A stretch of 64,000 bases of DNA, from NCBI GenBank assembly GCA_003513765.1, contig DONT01000005.1, positions 4,989 to 68,988 of the forward strand. Reading direction: 5' to 3'. How positions within the stretch are numbered: the stretch's first letter is position 1; every line of letters begins with the position of its first letter. Of this stretch, positions 42,441 to 51,961 are shown one piece after another. Below the pieces are notes generated by a model. It searched no databases. It was given only the letters and a program-made list of their open reading frames with translations, and was not told where the DNA came from. A program made the translations under genes and the position numbers. Source of the stretch: Jeotgalicoccus sp. GTDB taxonomy: Bacteria; Bacillota; Bacilli; Staphylococcales; Salinicoccaceae.

Positions 42441-43661
42441 CTAACTTCTGTAGTCCGCATTGATTTTTACGTAATCGACCGACATATCGCAGGTCCATAC
42501 CTCTGAGGAATATTCCCCCACATTTAAATCGATAAAGATCTCAACATCCGTATTACTTAAAATATTGTAAGCATGTCCTTCATCAAAAGGGACTGCAAGT
42601 CCTTCATGACAAACTAAAATTTCATCATTGGCGGCAGCAAACTTAATCGTTATCGTATCTGGGCTAAGCGTTTCAACATCGCTGTTACCGATAGCCATAA
42701 TGACACGGCCCCAGTTGGCATCCTGTCCGTAAACAGCTGTTTTTACGAGGCTTGAAGTGGCGACTGTTTTTGCCACACTGACCGCATCATGTTTACTGGC
42801 AGCATTTACGACATTAACAGTAACGAACTTTGTCGCACCTTCAGCGTCTCTTGCGATCATTTGCGATAATTTCTGGCACATAACAGTCAGTGCTGCAGTG
42901 AACTCATCGAGGTGATTTTCATGCAGCATCACTTTGTTAGTCGAAGCGAGGAGCACTGTATCATTCGTACTCGTATCACCGTCGACAGTCATCACGTTAA
43001 AGCTGTCATCTGCCGCAGATTTAAGCGCAGTATTTAAAGCATCCTGAGAGAAACCGGCATCAGTGACAATATAGCCGAGCATCGTGCCCATATTCGGATG
43101 AATCATGCCGGCACCTTTAATCATTGCACCGAAATGTACTGTCTGACCGCCGATATCCGCTTCAAATGACAGCTGTTTAGGAACGGTGTCCGTTGTCATA
43201 ATCGCTTCTGCAGCTGATGTTGAATCGTCCGATTTCAGTCCGGTAACAAGCGTATCAAGGCCCGAGTAAAACGGCTGTAAATTCAGCGGTTCACCAATGA
43301 CGCCGGTCGAGCTGACGAGGACTTCATGAGCCTCAATATTTAATTTTCCGGCAAGAGCATCCGTCATCGTGTGAACATCTCGTTCACCGGTCAGCCCGTT
43401 ACACGCATTCGCATTTCCGCTGTTCACGAGTATCGCTTTAAATTTCGTAAAGTTTTTGAGCATTTCCATATCGTAAAGGACCGAATGCGCCTTAACTTTA
43501 TTTCTCGTAAATACACCTGTAACGGTTGCACCGTCCGGAAAATAGATGAGTGCAAGATCCTTGTCCTGCGCTTTAAAACCGGTATGTATACCGTTCGTTT
43601 CGACACCTTCAACTGCACAAAGCCCTTTAAGCACTGATACTTTTTTCTCTGTAATCTGCAT
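42441..43661 (-). CDS. argJ: Bifunctional glutamate N-acetyltransferase/amino-acid acetyltransferase
   Basis: A 406-residue Ntn-type enzyme that recycles the acetyl group from acetylornithine to glutamate and may also use acetyl-CoA. The self-cleavage site lies in KGAGMIHPNMGTMLGYI, where the conserved Thr becomes the N-terminal nucleophile of the beta chain. VNSGNANACNG is another family block. AGAGAGGG precedes the ATG. Its presence explains the absence of argA/argE here: the pathway is cyclic. Confidence 0.95.
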   Translation of the reverse strand: MQITEKKVSVLKGLCAVEGVETNGIHTGFKAQDKDLALIYFPDGATVTGVFTRNKVKAHSVLYDMEMLKNFTKFKAILVNSGNANACNGLTGERDVHTMTDALAGKLNIEAHEVLVSSTGVIGEPLNLQPFYSGLDTLVTGLKSDDSTSAAEAIMTTDTVPKQLSFEADIGGQTVHFGAMIKGAGMIHPNMGTMLGYIVTDAGFSQDALNTALKSAADDSFNVMTVDGDTSTNDTVLLASTNKVMLHENHLDEFTAALTVMCQKLSQMIARDAEGATKFVTVNVVNAASKHDAVSVAKTVATSSLVKTAVYGQDANWGRVIMAIGNSDVETLSPDTITIKFAAANDEILVCHEGLAVPFDEGHAYNILSNTDVEIFIDLNVGEYSSEVWTCDMSVDYVKINADYRS

Positions 43662-43675
43662 ATCAAAAACCCTCT

Positions 43676-44716
43676 CTAAGGCATCATTGCAATGGTATTG
43701 AGTCCTGATTTCTCAGGTAATCCAAACATGATGTTCATATTTTGTACCGCTTGTCCCGCTGCGCCTTTTCCTAAGTTATCAATAATCGATAAAACGATGA
43801 GTCGATTCGTACGTTCGTCGAGCTGTACAGCAATCTGACAGTTATTCGTTCCTGCAACGTGTTTCATCTGCGGGAGTTCACCTTCGTTAAGCACCTGCAC
43901 AAACGGCTCATCCTGATAGGCTTGCTGATAGCTTTCGTTAATATCAGCTTCAGTGACGCCGTCTTTTACCGTTGCGTAAATCGTTGAGAAGATACCGCGC
44001 TCTGCCGGAATTAAGTGAGGGGTAAACTGTACCTGCACTGCATTTTCTGATGAACTGTTCAATTCCTGTTCGATTTCAGGAATATGGCGGTGGGCGAGAG
44101 GATTGTATGCCTTGAAGTTACCCATGAGTTCCGTCAGCAGTTTATCGACTGAAGCACTGCGCCCGGCACCGCTGACCCCTGTTTTACTGTCGATAATAAG
44201 CGACTGTTCGTCAACGAGGGCATCACTCACTGCAGGGAGCAGACCGAGCAGGGCACTCGTCACGAAACATCCCGGATTGGCAATATACTTAGCCGTTTTA
44301 ATGTCAGCTCTGTATTTTTCAGGCAGGCCGTAGACAAAATCTTTCAGTAAATTCGGTGCAGCCTGTTCAACGTTATAAGTCTGTTCATAGACATCGATAT
44401 TCTTCAGACGGAAATCTGCACCTAAATCGATGATTTTAACATCGTATGCTGAAGCGGTTGCTGCGAGCTCCATAGAATGACCGTGGGGCAGACAGATAAA
44501 CACCACGTCGCTGTCGTTAAATAACTTGTCCGGTTCGAGTGCTGTAAACTGCTTATTTATGCTGCCTTTTAGGAACGGATAATAGACAGCAGCCTCTGTA
44601 TCAACGTGGCTGCGTGATGTTAAGTGCACCAGCTCAACTTCCTGATGGGGAATTAAATAACGTAATAGCTCACTTCCTGTGTAGCCTGTTGCACCGACAA
44701 TACTGACTTTGATCAT
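43676..44716 (-). CDS. argC: N-acetyl-gamma-glutamyl-phosphate reductase
   Basis: A 346-residue NADPH-dependent reductase making acetylglutamate semialdehyde. IVGATGYTGSELLRYL is the dinucleotide loop, YIANPGCFVTSALLGLLP carries the active-site cysteine, and HRHIPEIEQEL the conserved histidine segment. It lies 22 bases after argF and 14 before argJ. Confidence 0.95.
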   Translation of the reverse strand: MIKVSIVGATGYTGSELLRYLIPHQEVELVHLTSRSHVDTEAAVYYPFLKGSINKQFTALEPDKLFNDSDVVFICLPHGHSMELAATASAYDVKIIDLGADFRLKNIDVYEQTYNVEQAAPNLLKDFVYGLPEKYRADIKTAKYIANPGCFVTSALLGLLPAVSDALVDEQSLIIDSKTGVSGAGRSASVDKLLTELMGNFKAYNPLAHRHIPEIEQELNSSSENAVQVQFTPHLIPAERGIFSTIYATVKDGVTEADINESYQQAYQDEPFVQVLNEGELPQMKHVAGTNNCQIAVQLDERTNRLIVLSIIDNLGKGAAGQAVQNMNIMFGLPEKSGLNTIAMMP

Positions 44717-44738
44717 ATGATGACCTCCTGATTAATTA

Positions 44739-45746
44739 TCATTTTAAATCCGGTATAAATAAGTTGCCGTTTGTTGCAGCCATAATTGCTTTAATAGAAT
44801 GCATACGGTTTTCACCCTGTTCAAACTGTTTCGCGTAATCTGCGTTAAACACGTCGGACGTCACTTCCATCTCTTCAATGCCAAACTCTTCAGCAACGTT
44901 TTTACCGTACTCTGTGTGCGTATCGTGGAAAGCCGGCAGGCAGTGCATGAAGATAAAGTTCTCGTTCACATCGGCAAGAAGTTCATTATTCACCTGGTAA
45001 GGCAGCAGTGTTTTAACACGTTCTTCGAAATGTTCCTCTTCACCCATCGACACCCAGACATCTGTATAAATGACATTGGCATTAATCACTGCAGCTTTAA
45101 TGTCTGCTGTGATTTCTACTGTTGAACCTGAGGCTTTCGCATATCCTTTGGCGATATCTACGTATGACTGTTCAGGGAACAGAGATTCAGGTGCTGCGAT
45201 TGTGACATCAGCGCCAAGCAGGGCCGCTGTAACAAGGAGTGAATTAGCTACATTGTTGCGGCCGTCACCGGCATACACGAGTTTAATACCGGCGAAGGTA
45301 CCAAATTCTTCTTTAATCGTCATAAAGTCACCGATCATTTGTGTTGGATGCCAGTCATCAGTCAGACCGTTCCAGACAGGCACGCCGGAGTGTTCAGCAA
45401 GTTCTTCAACAACTGCCTGGCTCGCGCCTCTAAATTCAAGGCCGTCGAACATGCTGCCTAAAATTTTAGCTGTATCAGCGACGGATTCTTTTTTACCAAG
45501 CTGGATATCGCCTGAGCCGAGAAATTCAGGTGCTGCCCCGAGGTCATTCGCTGCGACTGTAAAAGCAGCACGAGTGCGGGTAGAAGATTTTTCAAACAGC
45601 AATGCAATATTCTGTCCCTTTAAATACTGATGGGGAATATTATTTTTTTTCAATTGTTTTAAATGAATTGCGAAATCAATCAGATACTCGACTTCCTTCT
45701 TATTGAAATCGCTGATTGTTAAAAAACTTTTACCTTGAAAATGCAT
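44739..45746 (-). CDS. argF: Ornithine carbamoyltransferase
   Basis: A 335-residue enzyme making citrulline from ornithine and carbamoyl phosphate. FEKSSTRTRAAF is the carbamoyl-phosphate site, DDWHPTQMIGD the HPxQ motif and FMHCLPAFHD the HCLP ornithine site. It is the first gene of argF-argC-argJ-argB-argD. As arginine deiminase genes are absent from this locus, a biosynthetic rather than catabolic role is inferred. The AT-rich upstream stretch 45760-45830 has ARG-box-like runs, but I cannot define one operator. Confidence 0.95.
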   Translation of the reverse strand: MHFQGKSFLTISDFNKKEVEYLIDFAIHLKQLKKNNIPHQYLKGQNIALLFEKSSTRTRAAFTVAANDLGAAPEFLGSGDIQLGKKESVADTAKILGSMFDGLEFRGASQAVVEELAEHSGVPVWNGLTDDWHPTQMIGDFMTIKEEFGTFAGIKLVYAGDGRNNVANSLLVTAALLGADVTIAAPESLFPEQSYVDIAKGYAKASGSTVEITADIKAAVINANVIYTDVWVSMGEEEHFEERVKTLLPYQVNNELLADVNENFIFMHCLPAFHDTHTEYGKNVAEEFGIEEMEVTSDVFNADYAKQFEQGENRMHSIKAIMAATNGNLFIPDLK

Positions 45747-45916
45747 GAAAACACTCCTTTTAGTCTATTTATCTTATTAATATTCGTTATATTGTATAAA
45801 TATAATTAATGGTTGTTGTTTATAATATACAAAGTAAATTCATAAATCAAGCTTTTTATCGTATGTATTCTCATATATCTGTATAAATTTAAGTTATAAA
45901 CATAAAAATAAATATA

Positions 45917-45962
45917 TTGACGAATAACTGTATTAACTGTACTATTCTAATTAATACAGTTA
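45917..45962 (+). promoter_or_regulatory. Promoter and GntR operator of the ABC exporter operon
   Basis: TTGACG (45917-45922) and TACTAT (45940-45945) are 17 bp apart. TAACTGTA (45934-45941) and TACAGTTA (45955-45962) are perfect 8-bp inverted arms 13 bp apart that straddle the -10 and start site, the expected position for autorepression by the GntR protein encoded directly downstream. Confidence 0.8.
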
Positions 45963-45990
45963 GTGCAGCAAACCGACAGGAGGTGGATAC

Positions 45991-46371
45991 GTGTTTGATA
46001 TCGATGTGAAAAGCCGCGTTCCTATATATGAACAGATCATTGAAAATGTAAAACGTCTGATCATTCAGGGGGTGCTGCTGCCGGAAGAAAAACTGCCGTC
46101 AGTCAGAAGTCTTGCACAGGAACTTACGATTAATCCCAACACGATCCAAAAAGCTTACAGAGAATTGGAAAGGGAAGGGTATGTCATTTCCCGCCCCGGA
46201 AAAGGGAGCTTTGTGAATGATATGACAGAACCGATGAACAGAGAGCATATTAAAACGTTAACCGACGAAGTAGAGCGGCTGATTAAGGAGCTGGTATTTC
46301 TGGACGTGCCGGGAATATCGTTAAAAGCAATGATAGATAAAGCGGAACAGGAGAAGGAGGGACACGAATGA
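45991..46371 (+). CDS. GntR family regulator, YtrA subfamily
   Basis: A 126-residue short GntR regulator with only the winged helix-turn-helix (IYEQIIENVKRLIIQGVLLPEEKLPSVRSLAQELTINPNTIQKAYRELEREGYV) and a short dimerisation tail, as in YtrA and PmtR. GTG start after GGAGGTG. Its stop overlaps the ATPase start (ATGA). It probably represses its own operon until a membrane-active compound, such as an antibiotic or peptide, is present. Confidence 0.92.
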   Translation: MFDIDVKSRVPIYEQIIENVKRLIIQGVLLPEEKLPSVRSLAQELTINPNTIQKAYRELEREGYVISRPGKGSFVNDMTEPMNREHIKTLTDEVERLIKELVFLDVPGISLKAMIDKAEQEKEGHE

Positions 46372-47273
46372 AGCTGGCAGTGAATGGTGTGGATAAGAAT
46401 TTTGGGAAAAATATTGCAGTAGAGCAAGTAGATTTAAAGATTACAGAAGGTACAATACACGGGCTGCTCGGCTCAAACGGCGCGGGTAAAACGACGCTGA
46501 TGAAAGTACTGTCGGGGATTTATAAGGCAGACAGCGGTACGGTAAGTTACGATGGTAACAGTATTTATGAAAATCCGGAAGTTAAGAATAATGTAATTTT
46601 CATGCATGACATTCCATTCTTTTTTAAAGGTGCAACCTTAAAAAAGATGGCATCATTTTATAAGGCGATGTATGTGAACTGGTCGGATGAACGTTTCTTG
46701 AAACTGTCAGCTCATTTTGGTATTGCACCGGACAAGCAGCTGAACCAGCTGTCTAAAGGAATGAAGCGGCAGGCAGCATTTATACTTGCGTTCTCAGCCA
46801 GACCGAAAGTCATGCTCCTGGATGAACCGTTTGACGGCCTCGATCCGATTATGCGCAAACAGGTTAAAAACATTCTCATGCAGGACATCGCAAACCACGG
46901 CATGACAGTCGTAGCTTCCAGTCATAACTTAAGAGAAATGGAAGACTTATGCGATTCGGTGTCGATTATGCATGACGGAAAAATACTGTTTCATAAAGAA
47001 TTGACTGATATCAGGGGGACGCACTGCAAACTTCAGATTGCCTTTAAAGAACTGCCTGATGATAAGTTCTTTACTGATTTAAATGTTGTTCACCAGACAG
47101 TTAAAGGAAGAATTATTACATGTATCGTCAAAGGCGATATTTCGAACCTGGAAGAAAAAGTGACGAAATATAACCCGCTGATGTACGACATACTGCCGCT
47201 GACGCTGGAAGAAATATTTACTTATGAAATGGGGGAACTCGGTTATGAAATCTCAAACATCATTGTTGAATAA
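46368..47273 (+). CDS. ABC transporter ATP-binding protein
   Basis: A 301-residue ATPase. Walker A is GLLGSNGAGKTTLMKVL, the signature is LSKGMKRQAAF (a KGMKRQ variant of LSGGQ typical of exporter ATPases of the Ytr/Pmt type), and Walker B is VMLLDEPFDGLDP. The reading frame overlaps the downstream permease start by 29 bases. It energises the permease encoded next. Confidence 0.92.
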   Translation: MKLAVNGVDKNFGKNIAVEQVDLKITEGTIHGLLGSNGAGKTTLMKVLSGIYKADSGTVSYDGNSIYENPEVKNNVIFMHDIPFFFKGATLKKMASFYKAMYVNWSDERFLKLSAHFGIAPDKQLNQLSKGMKRQAAFILAFSARPKVMLLDEPFDGLDPIMRKQVKNILMQDIANHGMTVVASSHNLREMEDLCDSVSIMHDGKILFHKELTDIRGTHCKLQIAFKELPDDKFFTDLNVVHQTVKGRIITCIVKGDISNLEEKVTKYNPLMYDILPLTLEEIFTYEMGELGYEISNIIVE

Positions 47274-49200
47274 AACATTATTATCCCATTTCAGCGGTAC
47301 AATATTCTGGCTCACAATTGTTTTTATGGCATTGAATATTATCGCTCTGCCGGTATCGATATGGATTGCGACATTCGACCGGGAAATGTATCCGGGTTAC
47401 GAAATTGCGGAAAACTTCCTTTTTCAGATGTCTGCGGGACAGATGGTAATCGGCATGATATTCTCAGCATTTTTAGCGATGTTTTTACTCAATTACTTAA
47501 ACGATGAAGGTTCTTCGGACTTTATGCATGGTCTGCCGGTTAAACGCCCAGCAATACTGATTCATGCATTAGCTGCAGGTGTCGCTGCAATTGTTGTACC
47601 GCTTATGGTTACCGGGGTAATACTGCTTTTAGAACGCATGATTTTTATTCCTGAAATTGCATTAATTGATATTGGAAAGTGGTTCTTATATGCAGTATTC
47701 GTCCACTCTGTCATCTTTGCAATCGCAATATTTGCAGGATTTTTAGTGAATGGAATATTTCTTCATATGCAGATGATTATACTGGCGCTGTTTCTGCCGC
47801 TTGCTGTATGGGGACTGACATTTGCTTCGGCAAATGTACTGTACGACGGAATTTCATCATCATTCATTGAACACTCGAAACCTGTGCTTAATGCAACTTT
47901 TCCCTACCTTGCAATTATGCAGCTTTACGAGGGTATTAATTTTACGCACAGCCTAATCTGGGGGGCTGCAGCAATACTGCTCATTGTGTTATCCTTCGTG
48001 CTCTATAAGTATCGCCGCAACGAATATGTGACGTCGAACTTTAATTTTAAGTGGCTGAAAGAAATTCTTACAGCGGTGACAACAGTCGTTGGTATGCTGG
48101 CAATGGGTACGGTAGTGGGACTGTTCATACCTATTTCGGCTGCGGTTTCTATTTTCGGCTTTGGTGTTGGAGCGATTGTAGCTTATTTAGTAGTGGAGAT
48201 GTTCTTCCAGAACAGCGTGAAAATACAGTTCAGCTGGAAATCGGCAGTTTTCACATTGATCGTTATCATTCTCTTCTGGCTTGCATTTATTATCGGCTGG
48301 ACGGCGTATGTGAATAATGTACCATCCAAAGAAGAGGTTGAAAGTGTTTATATCTCGACAGATTATAATTATTATACGGATGAATCCATCGATGAATATT
48401 TCGAAGAAGGATTTTTATTCAACGATAACAAGCGGATAATTGACGACGCAGTTACAGCGCATAATACTGCTATCGAAGATAAAACTTTCCCGAGTATATA
48501 CACTGGTGCTGAAACTACCTATCTGGAAATACAATATAGAATGAAGGATGGCAGTGTGATGAAACGTACGTTCAAAACACTGGAAAATGATTCTGAAGCG
48601 GTTCAGATAGTCAATCAGATGACTGCTGACAAATACGATATCAATTCAGATTTTCTTGCAAACATTAAACAGCATCCGGAAATGACCGAATTATGGTTGT
48701 TTAACAATATGCTGAAAGCAGACAGTTCACTGATCGAAGATTATAAAGACAATACCGATGAACTAATGCAGTATAATCCTTATATAATAAATAACACTGG
48801 CCGTATCGAGGCGAGTGCAAACTACGAAAATAATTATGAATCAGGCATGAGCTCGATTTATAACGAAGCAATTCTCGAGCAGCTTGCAGAATCTGATGTG
48901 TCAGTAGAAGAAGTAATGTACATCAATCAGTTGAGTGAGATGTATATCGCTGAACTCTCAGAGGATGAGTTTAATGTATTCGTTGATGATTATAAAGGAC
49001 TCGATATTAAAGAACTGTCGGATAAATACGAACTTAAAAGTTTATCAGGAGACAGTAAAACAGACGTGCTCGAGCAGTTAAACAATGGTGAATTCGCACC
49101 TGAAGGCACTAAGCTGCTGCTTTACAGCTACCCTGAATATACGGAATCAGAAGAAGATTATCCTGCTGAAACAGACTTCAGCATTTTGGCAATACAATAA
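47245..49200 (+). CDS. ABC-2 type permease with large extracytoplasmic domain (DUF6449-like)
   Basis: A 651-residue membrane protein. Residues 1-370 contain about eight hydrophobic segments in ABC-2 arrangement, including FMHGLPVKRPAILIHALAAG after span 2. The final 280 residues are hydrophilic and acidic with many Tyr, Asp and Asn, and no further span, so they should lie outside the membrane. GGGGGA precedes the chosen ATG inside the end of the ATPase gene. With one permease of this size the transporter is probably a homodimer. Substrate unknown. Confidence 0.82.
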   Translation: MKSQTSLLNKTLLSHFSGTIFWLTIVFMALNIIALPVSIWIATFDREMYPGYEIAENFLFQMSAGQMVIGMIFSAFLAMFLLNYLNDEGSSDFMHGLPVKRPAILIHALAAGVAAIVVPLMVTGVILLLERMIFIPEIALIDIGKWFLYAVFVHSVIFAIAIFAGFLVNGIFLHMQMIILALFLPLAVWGLTFASANVLYDGISSSFIEHSKPVLNATFPYLAIMQLYEGINFTHSLIWGAAAILLIVLSFVLYKYRRNEYVTSNFNFKWLKEILTAVTTVVGMLAMGTVVGLFIPISAAVSIFGFGVGAIVAYLVVEMFFQNSVKIQFSWKSAVFTLIVIILFWLAFIIGWTAYVNNVPSKEEVESVYISTDYNYYTDESIDEYFEEGFLFNDNKRIIDDAVTAHNTAIEDKTFPSIYTGAETTYLEIQYRMKDGSVMKRTFKTLENDSEAVQIVNQMTADKYDINSDFLANIKQHPEMTELWLFNNMLKADSSLIEDYKDNTDELMQYNPYIINNTGRIEASANYENNYESGMSSIYNEAILEQLAESDVSVEEVMYINQLSEMYIAELSEDEFNVFVDDYKGLDIKELSDKYELKSLSGDSKTDVLEQLNNGEFAPEGTKLLLYSYPEYTESEEDYPAETDFSILAIQ

Positions 49201-49209
49201 AATATAAGT

Positions 49210-49268
49210 AAAAGTTATAGAGATAGGTAAAATTAATGCCTATCTCTATACTTTTGTTTTCTTTTTTT
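49210..49268 (+). terminator. Terminator of the GntR/ABC operon
   Basis: TATAGAGATAGG pairs perfectly with CCTATCTCTATA, followed by T-rich sequence. Confidence 0.88.
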
Positions 49269-49297
49269 TGTATAATTATCTTTAGGAGATGAATGCC

Positions 49298-49834
49298 ATG
49301 AAAACTAAGTATCTGGATAAGAAAAAATGGCGGCGGCTGGTGCGCTCAAAATATGATGAAACAATCATTACCTTCCAGGGTGAGAAAATTTTGGCCGGTA
49401 TGATTCATATGCATAAAGTCCGTGAACCGTTAAGCGTCCCCGTGGTCGGGGAAGATACGTTAGTCGTGGCTAACAATTTTAAATGGATGCAGCTCCTGCC
49501 AGAAAAACGCAATTACAGTATTACTGTCATGTACGATGAAAGATGGCAGGAAATTCAATATTATTTTGATATTAACTATTCTCATACTTTAGAGCTTGGC
49601 AAAGCAAGGCGCCAGGATCTGTATCTCGACGTTCTGGTATTACCGGACGGCCGCTATGAGCTCGTAGATGAAGAGGACATCAAACGCGCCTTCAAAAAAG
49701 GAATTATCAGTTCGAAAGAAAAAGATTTTGCTTATCAGACCGCACGCGAATTAATGGATGAAATCGACAGAGATTTCGACCAGTTTAAAACACTTGCGGC
49801 AGCGTGCTTAAAAGAACTCAAAAAATTAATGTAG
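49298..49834 (+). CDS. DUF402 domain protein (nucleoside tri/diphosphate phosphatase-like)
   Basis: A 178-residue cytoplasmic protein matching the Ntdp/DUF402 family: ERWQEIQYYFDINYSHTLE and DLYLDVLVLPDGRYELVDEEDI carry the acidic metal-binding residues. S. aureus Ntdp hydrolyses nucleoside tri- and diphosphates. TAGGAGA is eight bases before the chosen ATG; an ATG three codons earlier overlaps it. Confidence 0.85.
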   Translation: MKTKYLDKKKWRRLVRSKYDETIITFQGEKILAGMIHMHKVREPLSVPVVGEDTLVVANNFKWMQLLPEKRNYSITVMYDERWQEIQYYFDINYSHTLELGKARRQDLYLDVLVLPDGRYELVDEEDIKRAFKKGIISSKEKDFAYQTARELMDEIDRDFDQFKTLAAACLKELKKLM

Positions 49835-49862
49835 AGCCATCCGGTTTATCAGGATGGCTTAT
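49835..49862 (+). terminator. Terminator of the DUF402 gene
   Basis: AGCCATCC pairs with GGATGGCT around a 9-base loop; the T run is short. Confidence 0.6.
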
Positions 49863-49879
49863 TCACTGGAGGTATTGTC

Positions 49880-50740
49880 GTGAAAGTAGATGACTATCGT
49901 TTACTCGCAACATTAAGCGAAGCTAAAACATTGCGTAAAGCTGCTGAAAAGCTGTACATATCACAGCCTGCAGTCAGTCAGCGTCTGAAGTCAATTGAAG
50001 ACGAGTGGGGCGTGCAGATTTTTATCAGAACGAAAAAGGCGCTCTATACGACAGGTGTCGGAGAGAGAATCATTGCACATGCCAAGAAGGTTGTGGATGA
50101 GGAACGTCTTGTAAAAGATTATATTGCGGCAAATGAAGGTGAGATTGAAGGTAAAATTTCAATCGGTGTATCGTCGTTAATCGGCTATACGATTCTGCCG
50201 GATATTCTCGCTAAATATTTAAGTGATTTCCCGAGTGTAAACGTTAAAATTGACGTAGGTTCGACGAAAGAAATTATTGCGAATCAGGGAGATTATCACC
50301 TGTCAATCATACGCGGTTCCCGTGTATTAAATAAGGAGAATGAACTTCTCTACAGCGATAAACACTACCTAGTTACTCCGAAAGATGTAGAGCTCGAAGA
50401 TCTTGCCGTTATAGAATTCCAGGCAGACCCCGATTACATTACACATATTAAAAATTACTTTGAAGGCCGTTTCAATATTAAGTACGAACCACAAATCTTT
50501 GTCGATCAGATTACGACCTGCCGCGAACTGCTGCGTAAAAAAGTCGGAATTACGGTACTGCCTGAGCTGGTACTCGAGGGCCTCGACCTCGATAACTATC
50601 ATATTGAAGAAGTTTTAGTAGGCGATAAGCCGCTGACACGTGATACGTATATTTCATATGACAAGAGTGTACTCATGCTGCCGCAGGTGAAATCTTTTAT
50701 TGATTTAATTAAAAAAGATTCAATTTCCAGCGGAAACTAA
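49880..50740 (+). CDS. LysR family transcriptional regulator
   Basis: A 286-residue regulator. The helix-turn-helix is AKTLRKAAEKLYISQPAVSQRLKSIEDEWGVQIF (residues about 14-48), followed by a linker helix and a two-lobed periplasmic-binding-like effector domain starting GKISIGVSSLIGYTILPDIL. GTG start after GGAGG. It stands 15 bp before an MFS gene in the same orientation, so it probably controls that operon; the inducer is unknown. Confidence 0.9.
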   Translation: MKVDDYRLLATLSEAKTLRKAAEKLYISQPAVSQRLKSIEDEWGVQIFIRTKKALYTTGVGERIIAHAKKVVDEERLVKDYIAANEGEIEGKISIGVSSLIGYTILPDILAKYLSDFPSVNVKIDVGSTKEIIANQGDYHLSIIRGSRVLNKENELLYSDKHYLVTPKDVELEDLAVIEFQADPDYITHIKNYFEGRFNIKYEPQIFVDQITTCRELLRKKVGITVLPELVLEGLDLDNYHIEEVLVGDKPLTRDTYISYDKSVLMLPQVKSFIDLIKKDSISSGN

Positions 50741-50755
50741 AATCGGAGGACGAAG

Positions 50756-51961
50756 ATGATAAAAGACCTGTTTCAAATACAGAACTATAAATTATTTTTA
50801 ACGAATATGACTATGCTTGGGATGGCGGTTGCAATTACAGCTCCGTTCCTCGTTATTTTTATGACTGAAACCCACGGGTTATCATCTACAGGCTACGGAA
50901 TATTCATGGCTTCGGCCGCTGTCGGCAGTTTCTTTGTCAATACGCTTATGGGACGCTACAGTGACAGGCTGAAGTTCGACCGTAAATATTTAATTATCGC
51001 TGCATTATTTATGCAGATTATGGCATTTTTAAGTTTTTTAATCATTCCAAACACATGGATACTTATCATTTCTTATATTATATTCTTTTCACTTGGTGCT
51101 CCGGCAATGCCTCAGCTCTACGCATCTGCCCGCGAATCGATTAACCAGTATCGTTCCGGTATCGCAGTTATGGCAAACATGATACTGCGTTCGATGTTCA
51201 GCTTCGGCTTTCTGTTCGGACCTCTTGTCGGTTCCATTCTGCTTGCACGCTACGATTTCACCGGTTTATTCTTCGGTACGGTAATTATGTTCGCTGTTGT
51301 CTTTATGTCGAGTTTTTTAATTAAAAATTCAAGTACACCGGCAGTTGAAAATACGGTAGAAATTACGAACTACGAAGAACCTAAAAGTCCGAATATGTTA
51401 ACAAATATGTCGCTATTACTGCCATTCGTTGCTTTTGTCTTTCTTCACGTGGGACAATGGATGTATCTATTGAATATGCCGCTGTTTGTCACAGGCTATC
51501 TCGGAGAAGCGGACAGTGCTGTCGGAATACTCGCCAGTCTGTGTGCAGGACTCGAAGTGCCGCTCATGATCTTTATGGGCTATGTCGCATCGCGCGTTTC
51601 ATCTAAGACACTCTTAATTATTGCCGGATTTATCGGCAGCATGTACTTTTTATCGATTGGAATATTTGAAAGTTACACGATGATGCTGATTGGCCAGCTG
51701 CCATTGGCACTATTCCTGGCAATACTGCTCGGCCTCGGCATCAGTTATTTCCAGGACCTGCTGCCGCAGTTTCCGGGATACGCATCAACGTTATTCGCGA
51801 ACGCAATGATTGTCGGCCAGCTGCTCGGTAACCTGCTCGGCGGTATCGCAAATGATACACTGGGTGTAGAGAACTCATTTTATATCAGCGGTGCATTTTT
51901 ATTTATAGCATTTATACTGTTCTTCTTTACTAAGAAGGAAGTTACAAAAGGAGAAATTTGA
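50756..51961 (+). CDS. MFS transporter, sugar-efflux (SET) type
   Basis: A 401-residue, 12-span transporter. MGRYSDRLKFDRKYLIIA is the motif A loop, and YASARESINQYRSGIAVMANMILRSMFSFGFLFGPLVGSILL resembles the SetA group of sugar and drug exporters. AATCGGAGG precedes the ATG. The stop overlaps the next start (TGATG), so the DUF456 gene is translationally coupled to it. Confidence 0.87.
   Translation: MIKDLFQIQNYKLFLTNMTMLGMAVAITAPFLVIFMTETHGLSSTGYGIFMASAAVGSFFVNTLMGRYSDRLKFDRKYLIIAALFMQIMAFLSFLIIPNTWILIISYIIFFSLGAPAMPQLYASARESINQYRSGIAVMANMILRSMFSFGFLFGPLVGSILLARYDFTGLFFGTVIMFAVVFMSSFLIKNSSTPAVENTVEITNYEEPKSPNMLTNMSLLLPFVAFVFLHVGQWMYLLNMPLFVTGYLGEADSAVGILASLCAGLEVPLMIFMGYVASRVSSKTLLIIAGFIGSMYFLSIGIFESYTMMLIGQLPLALFLAILLGLGISYFQDLLPQFPGYASTLFANAMIVGQLLGNLLGGIANDTLGVENSFYISGAFLFIAFILFFFTKKEVTKGEI

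Noticed and set aside
45750..45900. Defined ARG box for ArgR upstream of argF
   Set aside because: Several TGTATAAAT-like runs exist, but in such AT-rich DNA no single 18-bp operator can be separated from background by eye.
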